Shown here: in pieces, positions 1 to 9,582 of the stretch
Layout: every line of letters begins with the position of its first letter
Numbering within the stretch: position 1 is the first letter of the stretch
Assembly (NCBI GenBank): GCA_902492015.1
Contig: CABUJR010000006.1
Coordinates: 62,001-126,000, forward strand
Length of the DNA stretch: 64,000 bases
From: an uncultured Eubacteriales bacterium
Lineage (GTDB): Bacteria; Bacillota; Clostridia; TANB77; CAG-508
Direction: 5' to 3'
Notes under the pieces: generated by a model
Told to the model about the DNA's origin: nothing
Databases searched by the model: none
What the model saw: the letters and a program-made list of their open reading frames with translations, nothing else
Made by a program: the position numbers and the translations under genes

Positions 1-66
1 AAATAAGGTTTACAAATTATAATTTTATATATAAAATAGATTATATTTGAAAGGTAGGTAATTAAT

Positions 67-1779
67 TTGGGAATAGGAAGAAGAGAGGTAGAAAGAAAAG
101 ATAGAAAAGTTAATATATTAAAAATACTTATAGTTATAATACTTATAGTAGCTGTAATTGTTGGAATATATTTTCTTGTAAAAAATCTTGGAAAACAAAG
201 CAATGAGGATTATAATAAAAAAATTGAAGATGCTTTAGTTGAAGAGGTTGAAGAAGTAGAAAAGAAAACTATTGAAGAAATAGTATCAGAATTTGGCGGA
301 GAAATAAAAGAACAAGTAAATGATGATACATATTATATTATGAAAGATGGAAAAGAATATACTGCATACCTAGATGGAGATGTAGTAGAAGGAAGAATTG
401 CAATTTGGAATGGTACTGCAAGTCAACCTGCTGTTGACGAGGCAGGAAATTTAAATATTTATAATGCAGAAGAATTAAAATGGGTTGCAGATCAAGTTAT
501 TTCTGGTGCTAAAAATTTTAGTGGTGTAACAATTACTTTAAGACAACATATAGATTTAAGTGGAAGAAAAAATGATGATGGTAGTTGGTCTGGTACTATT
601 TGGACACCAATAGTTGGTTTTTTAGATGAATTACCAAAAACTGAAGATACAAATCAAACACAAAATCAAGTAGTAGAAGACACAACAGTTCAAGATGATT
701 CTGTTAATATAACTAAGGAAAATTTAAAAAGATTTGCTGGTGTATTTAATGGCAATGGATTTTCTATAAGAGGGTTAAATATTGATTCAGATAAAAGATA
801 TGAAGGTTTATTTGGATTTAATGCAGGTATAATTTCAAACTTAACAATTAAAAATAGTAACATCAAAGGTGGCACAGGAGTCGGAGCAATAGCAGGTTTG
901 AACAGTGGAACAATAGAAAATTGTTATCTTGAAAATGTTGAAGTTAAAGGTAATGAAAAAGTTGGTGGGTTTGCTGGAATTAGTATGGAAAATTCTAGAA
1001 TAGATGGTTGCAATATAACTGGAGATAATACTTTTGTTTATGCTGACAAATATGCTGGCGGAATTATTGGTTATACAAATAATAATGCAACAATATTAAA
1101 CTGTTCTAATAGAGCAAATGTTACTGGAAAAGATTATGTTGGAGGAATTTCAGGAATTATATTCTATGGTACTACAGTTCAAAGTTCTTCTAATATGGCT
1201 ATAAATGTTGTTGGTGAAAATTATGTTGGAGGTATAGCTGGTTATTCTCTAGCTCAAATTCAAAATAGCTATAATCACAATTCAGAAGACAAAAAAGGTA
1301 TTGTAAGTGGAAATAATTATGTTGGTGGAATAGTGGGATTAAATTATACCATGGGAAATATAACAGATTCTTATAATAGTGGAGAAATAATTATAAAAGC
1401 AGATAATGGCGGAGGTATTGCAGGATTAAATAATGCAAGCATTAGCAATACATATAACACAGGAAAAATAACTGCTGAAGAAGCAACTGGAATTAAGATA
1501 GGAGGCATCTGTGGTCAAAACATATCTGAAAGCTATATATATACTTCTTATAATATTGGCGATATAATTGTAAAAAATGCTGGTGATGGAGTTGTTGGAG
1601 CAAATTTCGGAACAATAGAAAACTGTTTTTATCTAGATACTACAATTAATTCACAAAATACAGAAAATGCTAAGACTGATAATGATATGAAAACTGGTAT
1701 TTTATCAAATTTAGGAGAATCATTTAAAGAAGATGCTGAAAATAAAAATTCAGGTTATCCAATACTTGCATGGCAATAA
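67..1779 (+). CDS. GLUG-repeat membrane-anchored surface protein
   Basis: A 570-residue protein with a TTG start about eight bases after an AGGTAGG ribosome binding site. A short basic cytoplasmic stretch is followed by one hydrophobic helix (about residues 17-38) and an acidic linker. Most of the rest (about residues 225-530) is a beta-helix-like array of GLUG-type repeats, with recurring GGIAGYS, GGIVGLN and GGFAGI cores. The architecture predicts a protein anchored by its N-terminus and exposed outside the membrane. GLUG proteins are often adhesin-like, but the ligand cannot be read from sequence. It sits before the rimP promoter and appears to be a separate unit. Whether it has an upstream operon partner is hidden by the window edge. 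Confidence 0.8.
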   Translation: MGIGRREVERKDRKVNILKILIVIILIVAVIVGIYFLVKNLGKQSNEDYNKKIEDALVEEVEEVEKKTIEEIVSEFGGEIKEQVNDDTYYIMKDGKEYTAYLDGDVVEGRIAIWNGTASQPAVDEAGNLNIYNAEELKWVADQVISGAKNFSGVTITLRQHIDLSGRKNDDGSWSGTIWTPIVGFLDELPKTEDTNQTQNQVVEDTTVQDDSVNITKENLKRFAGVFNGNGFSIRGLNIDSDKRYEGLFGFNAGIISNLTIKNSNIKGGTGVGAIAGLNSGTIENCYLENVEVKGNEKVGGFAGISMENSRIDGCNITGDNTFVYADKYAGGIIGYTNNNATILNCSNRANVTGKDYVGGISGIIFYGTTVQSSSNMAINVVGENYVGGIAGYSLAQIQNSYNHNSEDKKGIVSGNNYVGGIVGLNYTMGNITDSYNSGEIIIKADNGGGIAGLNNASISNTYNTGKITAEEATGIKIGGICGQNISESYIYTSYNIGDIIVKNAGDGVVGANFGTIENCFYLDTTINSQNTENAKTDNDMKTGILSNLGESFKEDAENKNSGYPILAWQ

Positions 1780-1873
1780 TAAAAAATTTAAAAGTTTGAA
1801 TTTTACATATTAATAAATTTAAGAAAAAAGTCGAAAAATAGAGAAAAAACTTTTATAAAACTTTAAAAAAAGC

Positions 1874-1902
1874 TTGCAATTACTGGAAAATAAGTATATA
1901 AT
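1874..1902 (+). promoter_or_regulatory. Sigma-A-type promoter of the rimP-nusA-infB operon
   Basis: TTGCAA (1874-1879), a 17-base spacer and a perfect TATAAT (1897-1902). It lies about 86 bases before the rimP start and is the best promoter match ahead of the seven-gene operon. Confidence 0.75.
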
Positions 1903-1930
1903 ATTAATGTCTTAAAATAATGTGCTAGAA

Positions 1931-1951
1931 GAGTGGGAGCAAATCCCACTC
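1931..1951 (+). promoter_or_regulatory. Leader hairpin upstream of rimP
   Basis: GAGTGGGA and TCCCACTC form a perfect 8-bp stem around a GCAAA loop, inside the predicted 5' leader between the promoter and the rimP ribosome binding site. No run of T long enough for a good terminator follows it. It may be a leader RNA stabiliser or regulatory element; its class is unknown. Confidence 0.6.
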
Positions 1952-1987
1952 TTTACTAATGTAATCAAGCTTTTAGGAGGTGAAATC

Positions 1988-2449
1988 TTGGCATCAAATA
2001 ATATAGAAACAAAAGTACAAAATCTTTTGGAAAATATTATAGAAAATTTAGGTTATGAGTTATATGATGTTAGGTATGAAAAAGAAGGAAAAGATTATTA
2101 CTTAAGAATAATAATAGATAAACCAGAAGGAATAGATATTAATGATTGTGAAAGAGTAAACAATGAAATTAATGATGTTTTAGACAAAGCAGATTATATT
2201 AAAGAACAATACTTTTTAGAAGTATCTTCCCCAGGACTTGAAAGAGTTTTAAGAAAAGAAAAACATTTTTTGAGTCAAATAGGAAATGAGATAGTAGTAA
2301 AACTTTTTAAACCTATAAACAAACAAAAAGAATTAGTTGGTATTTTACAAGAATATAACAATAATGAAATTACTTTAAAACAAGAAGAGGAATTAATTAA
2401 AATAAATTTAAAGGATATAGCTCTTGTTAAAACCACTTTTGAGTGGTAA
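1988..2449 (+). CDS. rimP: Ribosome maturation factor RimP
   Basis: A 153-residue RimP (YlxS family), needed for 30S subunit maturation. The conserved SPGLERVLRKEKHF segment and the C-terminal SH3-like strand region are visible. I place the start at the TTG at 1988 because a strong AGGAGGTG (1975-1982) lies directly upstream. A longer in-frame reading from 1922 would translate through the leader hairpin and add a non-conserved N-terminus. It is the first gene of the operon that continues with nusA, as in most Firmicutes. Confidence 0.93.
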   Translation: MASNNIETKVQNLLENIIENLGYELYDVRYEKEGKDYYLRIIIDKPEGIDINDCERVNNEINDVLDKADYIKEQYFLEVSSPGLERVLRKEKHFLSQIGNEIVVKLFKPINKQKELVGILQEYNNNEITLKQEEELIKINLKDIALVKTTFEW

Positions 2450-2506
2450 AAGATAAATTAAGTAACTAAAATTTTATAAAAAGTGTTTCAAGAAAGGAAA
2501 TGAAAA

Positions 2507-3646
2507 ATGAAAAAAGTTGATGTAAAAGAAATAATTGAAGTTATGGATGAATTAGAAAAAGAAAGAGGAATAAGCAAAGACTATCTTGTATCAGCTTTGG
2601 AAGAAGCTTTAGTAAAAGCTTATAAACAAAATTTTGATGCAGATGAAAATGCTGAAAATGTTAAAGTTACTATAGACAAATCAACAGGTGAAATGCATAT
2701 TTATTCTGCAAGAGAAGTGGTTTCTGAATTACCTGTACCAGAACTTGAAATTAGCCTAGAGGATGCTCAAAAAATTGATAAAAATTATAATGTTGGTGAT
2801 ATTGTAAACATCGAAATCGAGCCTAAAGATTTTGGTAGAATTGCTGCGCAAAAGGCAAAACAAGTAGTTGTTCAAAAAATAAGAGAAGCTGAAAAAGATA
2901 TGATTTTCACAGAATTTAATGATAAAAAAGGAGAAATTGTTTCTGGAATAATCCAAAAAGCTGACGGAAAAATTGTTGTTATGGATTTAGGAAAATTGGA
3001 AGGAGTAATGCCTTTAAAAGAACAGATTCCTACAGAAACATATAGAGTAAATGATAAAATAAGAGGATATGTTTTAGAAGTAGAAAAAGGATTAAAAGGA
3101 ACACCACAAGTAATTGTTTCTAGAAGTCATCCAGATTTTGTAAGAAAATTATTTGAATTTGAAATTCCAGAGATATATGAAGGCTTAATTGAAATTAAAA
3201 GTGTTTCAAGAGATCCTGGTTCAAGAAGTAAAGTTGCAGTATATTCAAGAGATGAAAATATAGATCCTGTTGGATCTTGTGTAGGTCAAAAAGGTGTAAG
3301 AATTCAAAATATAATAAACGAGTTAAACGGAGAAAAAATTGATGTTATAGAATGGAATGAAGATCCAGCAATTTATATAGCAGCAGCTTTACTTCCAGCA
3401 CAAGTTATGGCTGTTGATATTAAAGAAGATGAAAAATTTGCCCAAGTAATTGTTCCAGATGATCAATTATCTTTAGCTATAGGTAAATCAGGACAAAATG
3501 CAAGACTTGCAGCAAGACTTACAAACTGGAAAATAGATATTAAATCAGAATCTCAAATTAGAGAAATTTTACTAAACCAAATGCAAGAAGAAAATGAAGA
3601 AGCAGAAAATAATGAAGAAAACAGTTCAAAAGATAGTGAAGAATAA
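2507..3646 (+). CDS. nusA: Transcription termination/antitermination protein NusA
   Basis: A 379-residue NusA with the Firmicute layout: an N-terminal RNA polymerase-binding domain (about 1-125), an S1 domain (about 135-200, with GEIVSGIIQKADGKIVVMDL) and two KH domains (about 200-345, with VGQKGVRI and AIGKSGQNARLAARL). A short acidic Glu/Asn tail replaces the AR repeats of proteobacteria. It binds RNA polymerase and modulates pausing, termination and antitermination. An AGAAAGGAA ribosome binding site precedes the ATG. It lies between rimP and rnpM in the conserved order. Confidence 0.95.
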   Translation: MKKVDVKEIIEVMDELEKERGISKDYLVSALEEALVKAYKQNFDADENAENVKVTIDKSTGEMHIYSAREVVSELPVPELEISLEDAQKIDKNYNVGDIVNIEIEPKDFGRIAAQKAKQVVVQKIREAEKDMIFTEFNDKKGEIVSGIIQKADGKIVVMDLGKLEGVMPLKEQIPTETYRVNDKIRGYVLEVEKGLKGTPQVIVSRSHPDFVRKLFEFEIPEIYEGLIEIKSVSRDPGSRSKVAVYSRDENIDPVGSCVGQKGVRIQNIINELNGEKIDVIEWNEDPAIYIAAALLPAQVMAVDIKEDEKFAQVIVPDDQLSLAIGKSGQNARLAARLTNWKIDIKSESQIREILLNQMQEENEEAENNEENSSKDSEE

Positions 3647-3703
3647 GCAGTATTTATGAAATAAGAAACAAAAATGAGAATAATTTATTAGGATGTGATT
3701 GTT

Positions 3704-3970
3704 TTGATAAATAAAAAAAAACCAGAAAGAACTTGTATAGTTTGTAATGAGCAAAAGGAAAAAAGAGAACTTTTGAGAATTGTTAAATCTAAAGATGGAA
3801 TTATAGAAGTAGATTTAACAGGAAAGAAAAATGGTAGAGGAGCTTATATTTGTAAAAAAGAGGAATGCTTAGAAAAATTAATAAAAACCAAAAAACTAGA
3901 AAAAGTATTTGAAACAGAGATAAGCTCAGAATTATATGAAAATATAAGAGGTGTAATTATTGGTAAATAA
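3704..3970 (+). CDS. rnpM: YlxR family RNA-binding protein (RNase P modulator RnpM)
   Basis: An 88-residue YlxR protein with the family signatures RTCIVCNE near the N-terminus and GRGAYIC mid-protein. B. subtilis YlxR has been renamed RnpM because it binds and modulates RNase P RNA. I prefer the TTG at 3704, about six bases after AGGATGTGA. An in-frame GTG at 3695 overlaps that ribosome binding site. The end overlaps the next gene by 11 bases, implying translational coupling. Confidence 0.9.
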   Translation: MINKKKPERTCIVCNEQKEKRELLRIVKSKDGIIEVDLTGKKNGRGAYICKKEECLEKLIKTKKLEKVFETEISSELYENIRGVIIGK

Positions 3971-4268
3971 AGTATATGGACTTCTCGGAATTGCATCTAA
4001 AGCAGGAAAAGTGATTTCAGGAACAGATATTATTTTAGAAAAGATGACAAGAAAAAAAGTTAAACTTGTTATTATTGCAGAAGATGCTTCAGAAAAAACT
4101 ATTAAAAACATGAAGTATTATTGTAACAAAGAAAATGTGGAAGTAATTGTATATGGTAATATTTCAGAAAATAGTAAAGCAATAGGAAAAAATAACAGAG
4201 CGACTATAGGTATTATAGATCAAAATTTAGCTGATGCTATTAAAAAACTAATTCATGGAGGTGAATAA
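3960..4268 (+). CDS. L7Ae/L30e-family ribosomal protein (YlxQ)
   Basis: A 102-residue member of the L7Ae/L30e/S12e/Gadd45 fold. GLLGIASKAGKVISG at the N-terminus and LVIIAEDASEKT match the YlxQ group encoded between ylxR and infB. It probably binds kink-turn RNA. It starts with TTG, overlapping the end of rnpM, with AGAGGTG seven bases upstream. It contains the triplets CTC-GGA in frame preceded by TT, so this copy does not form the GCT-CGG motif seen in infB. Confidence 0.88.
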   Translation: MVNKVYGLLGIASKAGKVISGTDIILEKMTRKKVKLVIIAEDASEKTIKNMKYYCNKENVEVIVYGNISENSKAIGKNNRATIGIIDQNLADAIKKLIHGGE

Positions 4269-4269
4269 T

Positions 4270-7099
4270 TTGGAAAAAATTAAAATTCATGAACTGGCTA
4301 AAAAGTTAAATGTAGAAACAAAAAAAGTTTTAGAAGTAGCGAGAAATGCTCGGAATTGAAGTTAAAAGCCACTTAAGTTCAGTTACAGAAGACGAGATGA
4401 AAAAAATAGAAAAATTATTAAATAATAAAGGAGTTTCGAAAACAAAATCTATGGAAAATAAGAAAGAAAAAAATGAAGGACCAGTAATCATTAGAAGAGC
4501 AGTAATTATTAATGATGAAGAAGAAAAACAAGAAGAGAAAAAAAGAAAAGAACAAGCAAGAAAAAAAGATGTAGGATTTATCGAAAACAAGAGAAATAAG
4601 GATTATAACATCGTTTATAGAGATAAGCCAACAAAACCACTTACAGTAAGTGAATTATTAGGTATTGGAAAGAAAAAAGAAGAGAAACCTGAAAAAGCAC
4701 AAGAAAAAGAGAAAGTTCAGGTTGAAGAAAAAGTTGTAACTCCAAAAGTAGAAGAGAAAGCTTCTGAAAAAGTAACTTCAGAAACTTCTGTTAATGATGT
4801 AAAAAATAAAGCAGAGGTAAATTCTGATAAAAAGTTTGAAAATAAAAAAGAAGTAAATAATTTTAATAAATCAAATTATAATAAAGAAAGAAATAATAAT
4901 TTTTCTAATAAGAGAAACTTCAATAATAATGGAAATGATCAAAAAAATAATTTCAATAAAAGAGATAATAATCAAGGACGTTCAAATAACGGATCACAAA
5001 GAAGATTAGATGATAGAGGAATAGATAGAAAAATTAAAAATATCATGGAAGTTGATATTCCTACAGAAAAAGAAAATGTTAGAGACTTTACTAGCAATAA
5101 AGCTAAAGATAGAGCAAAGCAAAATAGACAAGAAGAATCTAAAAATAATAAGAAAGCAAATAATCGTAGAAATAATGATAATGACTTTGATTCAGATAAA
5201 CTAAATAATTTGAAAAAACAAAATAAATTATCAAATATGTTTAAAGAAGGCGAAATGCTTGATTATTATGATTTAAGTACAGAAAGAGGAAGAAGAGCTA
5301 AAAAGAAAAATACAAAACAAGAAAATAGAACTAAACAAAAAATATTTAAATTAACTGAAATTACTATTCCTGAAACAATTACAGTTAAAGATTTAGCTGC
5401 AGAAATGAAAATAACAAGTAGTGATGTTATTAAAAAATTATTAAATTTAGGAATTATGGCAACAATAAATAATGAACTTGATTTTGATACAGCATATTTA
5501 ATTGCACAAGAATATGGAATAAATGCAACAAAGAAAAATGTTGTTACAGATGAAGATATATTAATAGATGAAACAGAAGACAGAGAAGAAGATTTAAAAC
5601 CAAGACCACCAGTTATTGTTGTTATGGGACACGTTGACCATGGTAAAACTTCTTTACTTGATGCAATTAGAAGTACAAATGTAATCGAAGGTGAGTCTGG
5701 TGGTATTACACAACACATAGGTGCATATCAAGTAAAAATTAATGATAGAGATATAACTTTCTTAGATACACCAGGACATGAAGCATTTACTTCAATGCGT
5801 GCAAGAGGAGCAATGATAACAGATATAGCAATATTAGTAGTTGCTGCAAATGATGGTGTAATGCCTCAAACAGTTGAAGCTATTAATCACGCAAAAGCTG
5901 CAGAAATTCCTATTATAGTTGCTGTAAATAAAATGGATTTACCAGATGCTAATTTTGAAAAAGTACAACAAGAATTAATGAAATATGAATTAGTACCAGA
6001 AGAATGGGGTGGAGATACAATATATGTTCCTATTTCTGCTAAGAAAAAAGAAGGTATAGATAATCTTCTTGAAATGGTATTATTACAAGCAGATGTATTA
6101 GAATTGAAAGCAAACCCAACTAAACAAGCTAAAGGTACAGTAATTGAAGCAAAACTAGATAAATCAAGAGGACCAGTTGCAACAGTTCTTGTTCAAAGAG
6201 GAAAATTAGATGTTGGAGATACAATTATAGTTGGTTCTTCTATTGGTAGAATTAGAACTATGCAAAATGATAAAGGTAAAAAAGTAAAAGCAGCAGGACC
6301 ATCTATGCCAGTTGAAATCACAGGTTTAACTTCAGTTCCAGAATCAGGAGATATTTTCTATGAAGTTAAAGATGAAAGAACAGCAAAACATTTAATTGAG
6401 AAAAGAAAATATGAAAAACATCAAAAAGAAATTGGTGCAAATACAGTTGTTACACTTGATGATTTATTTAGTAAAATTGAAAGTGAAAATTTAAAACAAT
6501 TAAACTTAATTGTTAAAGCAGATGTTCAAGGTTCTGTTGAAGCTTTAAAACAATCACTTGAAAAATTATCAAATGAAGAAGTAAAAGTAAAAGTTATTCA
6601 CTCAAATGTTGGTGGAGTAACAGAATCTGATGTTACACTTGCAAGAGTATCAGGAGCAATCGTAATTGCATTTAATGTAAGACCAGAAGTGGTTGCAAAA
6701 TCTATTGCAGATAAAGAAGGAGTAGAAATTAAACAATATTCTGTAATTTATGATGCAATAAATGATGTTGAAGCTGCAATGAAAGGTATGCTTGATCCTA
6801 TTTATAAAGAAGTTGTTATTGGTACAGCAGAAATAAGACAAACATTTAAAGTTTCAAATGTTGGAACAATAGCTGGTTCTTATGTATTAACAGGTAAAGT
6901 AGCAAGAAATGCAGGAATAAGAGTAATTAGAGATAATATAGTTGTTCATGATGGAAAATTAGTATCTTTAAAGAGATTTAAAGATGATGTTAAAGAAGTT
7001 GATAAAGGATATGAATGTGGACTTCAAATTGATGGATTTAATGATATTAAAGAAGGAGATCAATTAGAAGTATATGTTATGGAACAAGTGAAAAGATAA
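4270..7099 (+). CDS. infB: Translation initiation factor IF-2, frame shifted by +1 at codon 28
   Basis: IF-2 delivers fMet-tRNA to the 30S subunit and hydrolyses GTP on subunit joining. The true N-terminus starts at the TTG at 4270, just after GGAGGTGA, giving IHELAKKLNVETKKVLEVA of the IF2_N domain. At 4348 this frame reads GCT-CGG-AAT-TGA and stops. The +1 frame continues directly with GIEVKSHLSS, the rest of the same small domain, so the intended product is about 942 residues. After a long Lys/Asn/Glu-rich linker come a second IF2_N domain (about 370-420), the GTPase with GHVDHGKT, DTPGHEAF and NKMD motifs (about 450-620), and domains II-IV. Internal initiation at the ATG at 4346 could yield a shorter form. 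The gene is essential, so loss of function is unlikely; recoding or a sequence error must explain the break. Confidence 0.92.
4348..4354 (+). other. Frameshift site GCT-CGG-A in infB
   Basis: Ala codon GCT (4348-4350) and Arg codon CGG (4351-4353) are followed by A. Frame 0 ends at TGA two codons later. Skipping one base (reading GGA at 4352) restores IF-2. The same heptamer breaks two other genes in this window. Confidence 0.85.
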
Positions 7100-7122
7100 T
7101 TCCATAAAAAAGGAGAGAAATT

Positions 7123-7488
7123 ATGGCATCAAATAGTAATAGAATGAATAAAATAGATGAGGAGATAAAAAAAGAAATTAGTACAATTATTTCTACTGAA
7201 CTTAAAAACCCTCATTTAACAGGATTGATAAGTGTTAGTAAAGTAAAAACTACACCAGATCTTAGATTTGCAAAAGTTTATGTTACAATGATAAATGAAA
7301 AGAGTAAAAAGGAAAATTTATCTATTTTAAAACAATCTAGTGGATATATTAGAAGTGCAATAGCTAAAAAAATAAATTTAAGATATACACCAGAACTTGT
7401 ATTTGAATTTGATGAGTCTATAGAGTATGGTTCTAGAATAGATGAAATTTTAAAAGATATTACCAAGGATTTAAAAAAAGGAGAATAA
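7123..7488 (+). CDS. rbfA: 30S ribosome-binding factor RbfA
   Basis: A 121-residue RbfA, a KH-like cold-shock factor that helps mature the 3' end of 16S rRNA. RMNKIDEEIKKEISTII and the LRFAKVYVTM strand are characteristic, as is the LRYTPELVFEFDESIEYG segment. AAAGGAG precedes the ATG, 24 bases after infB ends. It belongs to the same operon as infB and nrnA. Confidence 0.93.
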   Translation: MASNSNRMNKIDEEIKKEISTIISTELKNPHLTGLISVSKVKTTPDLRFAKVYVTMINEKSKKENLSILKQSSGYIRSAIAKKINLRYTPELVFEFDESIEYGSRIDEILKDITKDLKKGE

Positions 7489-7491
7489 TAT

Positions 7492-8448
7492 ATGACTTTA
7501 GATGAGATATTAGTAGAAATAAAAAAATCAGAAAATATAGCTATAATGGCTCATGAAGCACCAGATGGAGACTCCATAGGAAGTAGTTTGGCTATGTGCT
7601 TAGCTTTAAGAGATATGGGAAAAAATGCAGTAGTTTTAATGAAAGATGATTTTCCAGAAAATTTTTCTTACTTACCAGGTAGAGAATATATTAAAGATGA
7701 AGCTGAATTTAAAAAATATGATATGTCTATTATTTTGGACTGTCCAAATATAAAAAGAATAAATAATGAATTTATTGAAATATTTGAAAATAGTAAAGTT
7801 ACAGTCCAAATAGATCATCATAATAAAAATGATATGTTTGCTGATTATAATGTGGTAAACCATGTTTCACCAGCAACAGCTCAAATATTAGTATCAAGTT
7901 TTCAATATCTGAATATAGAAATAACAAAAGATATTGCAACTTGTTTATTAACTGGTGTAATAACAGATACTAATGGTTTTAGAAATTCAAATGTAACAAT
8001 AGAATCTTTTGAGTTTGCTTCATGGACTTTAGAAAAAGGACTAAACTTATCTAAAATATATAAACAATCAATGCTTACTATGTCACGTTCAAAATTTGAA
8101 GCTCAAAAATTAGCTATGAATAGAATGGAATTTTTTGCAGATGGTAAAATCTCTTTTACATATATGACAAAAGCTGATGATAAAGCTCTAGATGTAAAAG
8201 CTGGAGAACATGATGGTATTGTTGAAATTGGAAAAAGCATAGAAGGAGTTGAAGTTTCAATTTTTCTATATGAAAAAGAAAAAGGTTATAAAGCTTCACT
8301 TCGTTCTAATGAATATGTAAATGTTTCAGAAGTTTGTTTAACTTTTGGAGGTGGAGGACATATAAAGGCTGCAGGAGCTACAATGAATATGTCTTTTGAA
8401 GAGGCTAAAAATGCAATTATTGCAGAAGTAAAAAAACATTTAAAATAA
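7492..8448 (+). CDS. nrnA: DHH-family oligoribonuclease / pAp phosphatase NrnA
   Basis: A 318-residue NrnA-type phosphoesterase that degrades nanoRNA and 3'-phosphoadenosine 5'-phosphate. The DHH motif chain is intact: HEAPDGDSIGSSLA, DCPN, IDHHNKND and the C-terminal DHHA1 signature GGGGHIKAAGA. It starts three bases after rbfA and is the last gene of the operon, followed by a strong terminator. Confidence 0.93.
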   Translation: MTLDEILVEIKKSENIAIMAHEAPDGDSIGSSLAMCLALRDMGKNAVVLMKDDFPENFSYLPGREYIKDEAEFKKYDMSIILDCPNIKRINNEFIEIFENSKVTVQIDHHNKNDMFADYNVVNHVSPATAQILVSSFQYLNIEITKDIATCLLTGVITDTNGFRNSNVTIESFEFASWTLEKGLNLSKIYKQSMLTMSRSKFEAQKLAMNRMEFFADGKISFTYMTKADDKALDVKAGEHDGIVEIGKSIEGVEVSIFLYEKEKGYKASLRSNEYVNVSEVCLTFGGGGHIKAAGATMNMSFEEAKNAIIAEVKKHLK

Positions 8449-8456
8449 TATAAAAC

Positions 8457-8518
8457 AAACACCTATTTAGTAAGTACATAAATAAAAAATATGTACTACT
8501 AATTATAGGTGTTTTTTT
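8457..8518 (+). terminator. Intrinsic terminator of the rimP-nrnA operon
   Basis: AAACACCTAT pairs with ATAGGTGTTT, with an inner paired segment (TAGTAAGTACATA with TATGTACTACT), followed by a run of seven T. Confidence 0.85.
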
Positions 8519-8619
8519 GTAAGATTTTGTTAATTTAAAAGTAATATTTTTGTTATTGCAAGTAGTCTTTAAATGAATTAGAATAATTATATAATAAAAT
8601 TATTAATTAGGAGATGCAA

Positions 8620-9462
8620 ATGATAAAAAATAAGTTTTTACTTATAAGTATATTAATAATTATTTTTATTAGCTTTAGTTTTAGTAGTTCTTATGCTATA
8701 GATGTACCAGAAAAGGATATTAATTTAGTTATAAAGAATTTAACTAGAGGTTCAGAAGTATATATGTTGTTACCAGAAGATTTAGTAAGATATAATATGC
8801 AAAAATTTATTGATAATAATATAGAAAATGTATACTTAGTTGAAAAACAAAAAGCAGAAAAAATTAAAGATTTTTTAGATAAAAATGATTATATTGGATA
8901 TTTAAATTATCTTATAGAGCAAAGTTTTGAATGTGAAGATAATGAAATAGAGATAAGGCATTATTGTTTCTGTATAGGAAAATCTGAAATTATTGATTAT
9001 ATGGAATATGAAGGAGTAAAATATATCCAGATAAAAATTCATCTAAATTATAATGATGAATTTAAATTAATAATGAAAGATTATTTAACAGAGTATGATG
9101 CTTCAAATATAAAATTTATGATTGATGAATATGGTTCTATTAGTTATATACATTTGGCTCCAGCAGAATTTAAAGTCAATCCAGATAAACCTTATATTAC
9201 TGAATATAATTTGATACATACTTTTTATAATAATGAAGACTATGGAGAAATTGAAAGAGCTACTGATTTAGCTTATATAATAATTTGGATTATATTAATT
9301 ATAATTGGAGTAGTGATATTTAAAAATATTGAGGTGAAACGAAAAGCTAAAAAAGAAGAAATTGAAGCCAGAAAATTTTGGAAGAAAAAACTATCAAAAG
9401 AAGAGATTAAAGTAGCAAAATCGCAAGCAAAAAAAGAGAAAAAAGAAAAAAATAAAAAATAG
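8620..9462 (+). CDS. Secreted or membrane-anchored protein of unknown function
   Basis: About 280 residues. I use the ATG at 8620 because the ATG at 8614 directly abuts the AGGAG at 8609-8613. The N-terminus is a signal peptide-like helix ending near SSSYA (about residue 26). A mostly hydrophilic extracytoplasmic domain follows, with two Cys (ECED and HYCFC regions). Near residue 225-245 there is a second hydrophobic helix, then a very basic Lys/Glu-rich cytoplasmic tail. I do not recognise the family. It appears monocistronic, bounded by terminators on both sides. Confidence 0.7.
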   Translation: MIKNKFLLISILIIIFISFSFSSSYAIDVPEKDINLVIKNLTRGSEVYMLLPEDLVRYNMQKFIDNNIENVYLVEKQKAEKIKDFLDKNDYIGYLNYLIEQSFECEDNEIEIRHYCFCIGKSEIIDYMEYEGVKYIQIKIHLNYNDEFKLIMKDYLTEYDASNIKFMIDEYGSISYIHLAPAEFKVNPDKPYITEYNLIHTFYNNEDYGEIERATDLAYIIIWIILIIIGVVIFKNIEVKRKAKKEEIEARKFWKKKLSKEEIKVAKSQAKKEKKEKNKK

Positions 9463-9486
9463 GAAAATTTTATTTTCCTATTTTTT
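9454..9486 (+). terminator. Intrinsic terminator overlapping a stop codon
   Basis: AAAAAATAGGAAAA and TTTTCCTATTTTTT form a long A/T-flanked stem. The TAG stop at 9460 lies inside the left arm. Confidence 0.75.
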
Positions 9487-9528
9487 ATTTAGTAGGAAAG
9501 TGCTCTGCGCCTCCTAAATATTATTTTG

Positions 9529-9582
9529 TTAATAAATTCTTAATAATTTCTCTATTTTTTCTTAATAACTTTCTGTTATAAT
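9529..9582 (+). promoter_or_regulatory. Promoter with helically phased TTAATAA operator repeats
   Basis: TTAATAA occurs at 9529, 9540 and 9562, i.e. offsets of 11 and 22 bases. Two of the copies are part of a longer identical TTCTTAATAA (9537 and 9559). An extended -10, TG-T-TATAAT (9574-9582), follows. Offsets of whole helical turns upstream of a -10 are typical of OmpR/PhoB-class regulator binding, so autoregulation by the adjacent response regulator is inferred. Confidence 0.55.

Noticed and set aside
690..875. Antisense frames inside strong genes (many, for example 690-875, 5266-5718, 23334-23819, 42154-42498)
   Set aside because: They have no ribosome binding sites or homology and are shadows of the coding frame on the other strand.
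67..1779. GLUG repeats as tandem DNA repeats
   Set aside because: The repetition is at protein level and diverged at DNA level, so it is a fold feature rather than a DNA repeat array.
4346..7099. Annotating infB as starting at the internal ATG at 4346
   Set aside because: This would leave out the conserved IF2_N start encoded from the TTG at 4270, which has the proper ribosome binding site and spacing after the previous gene.
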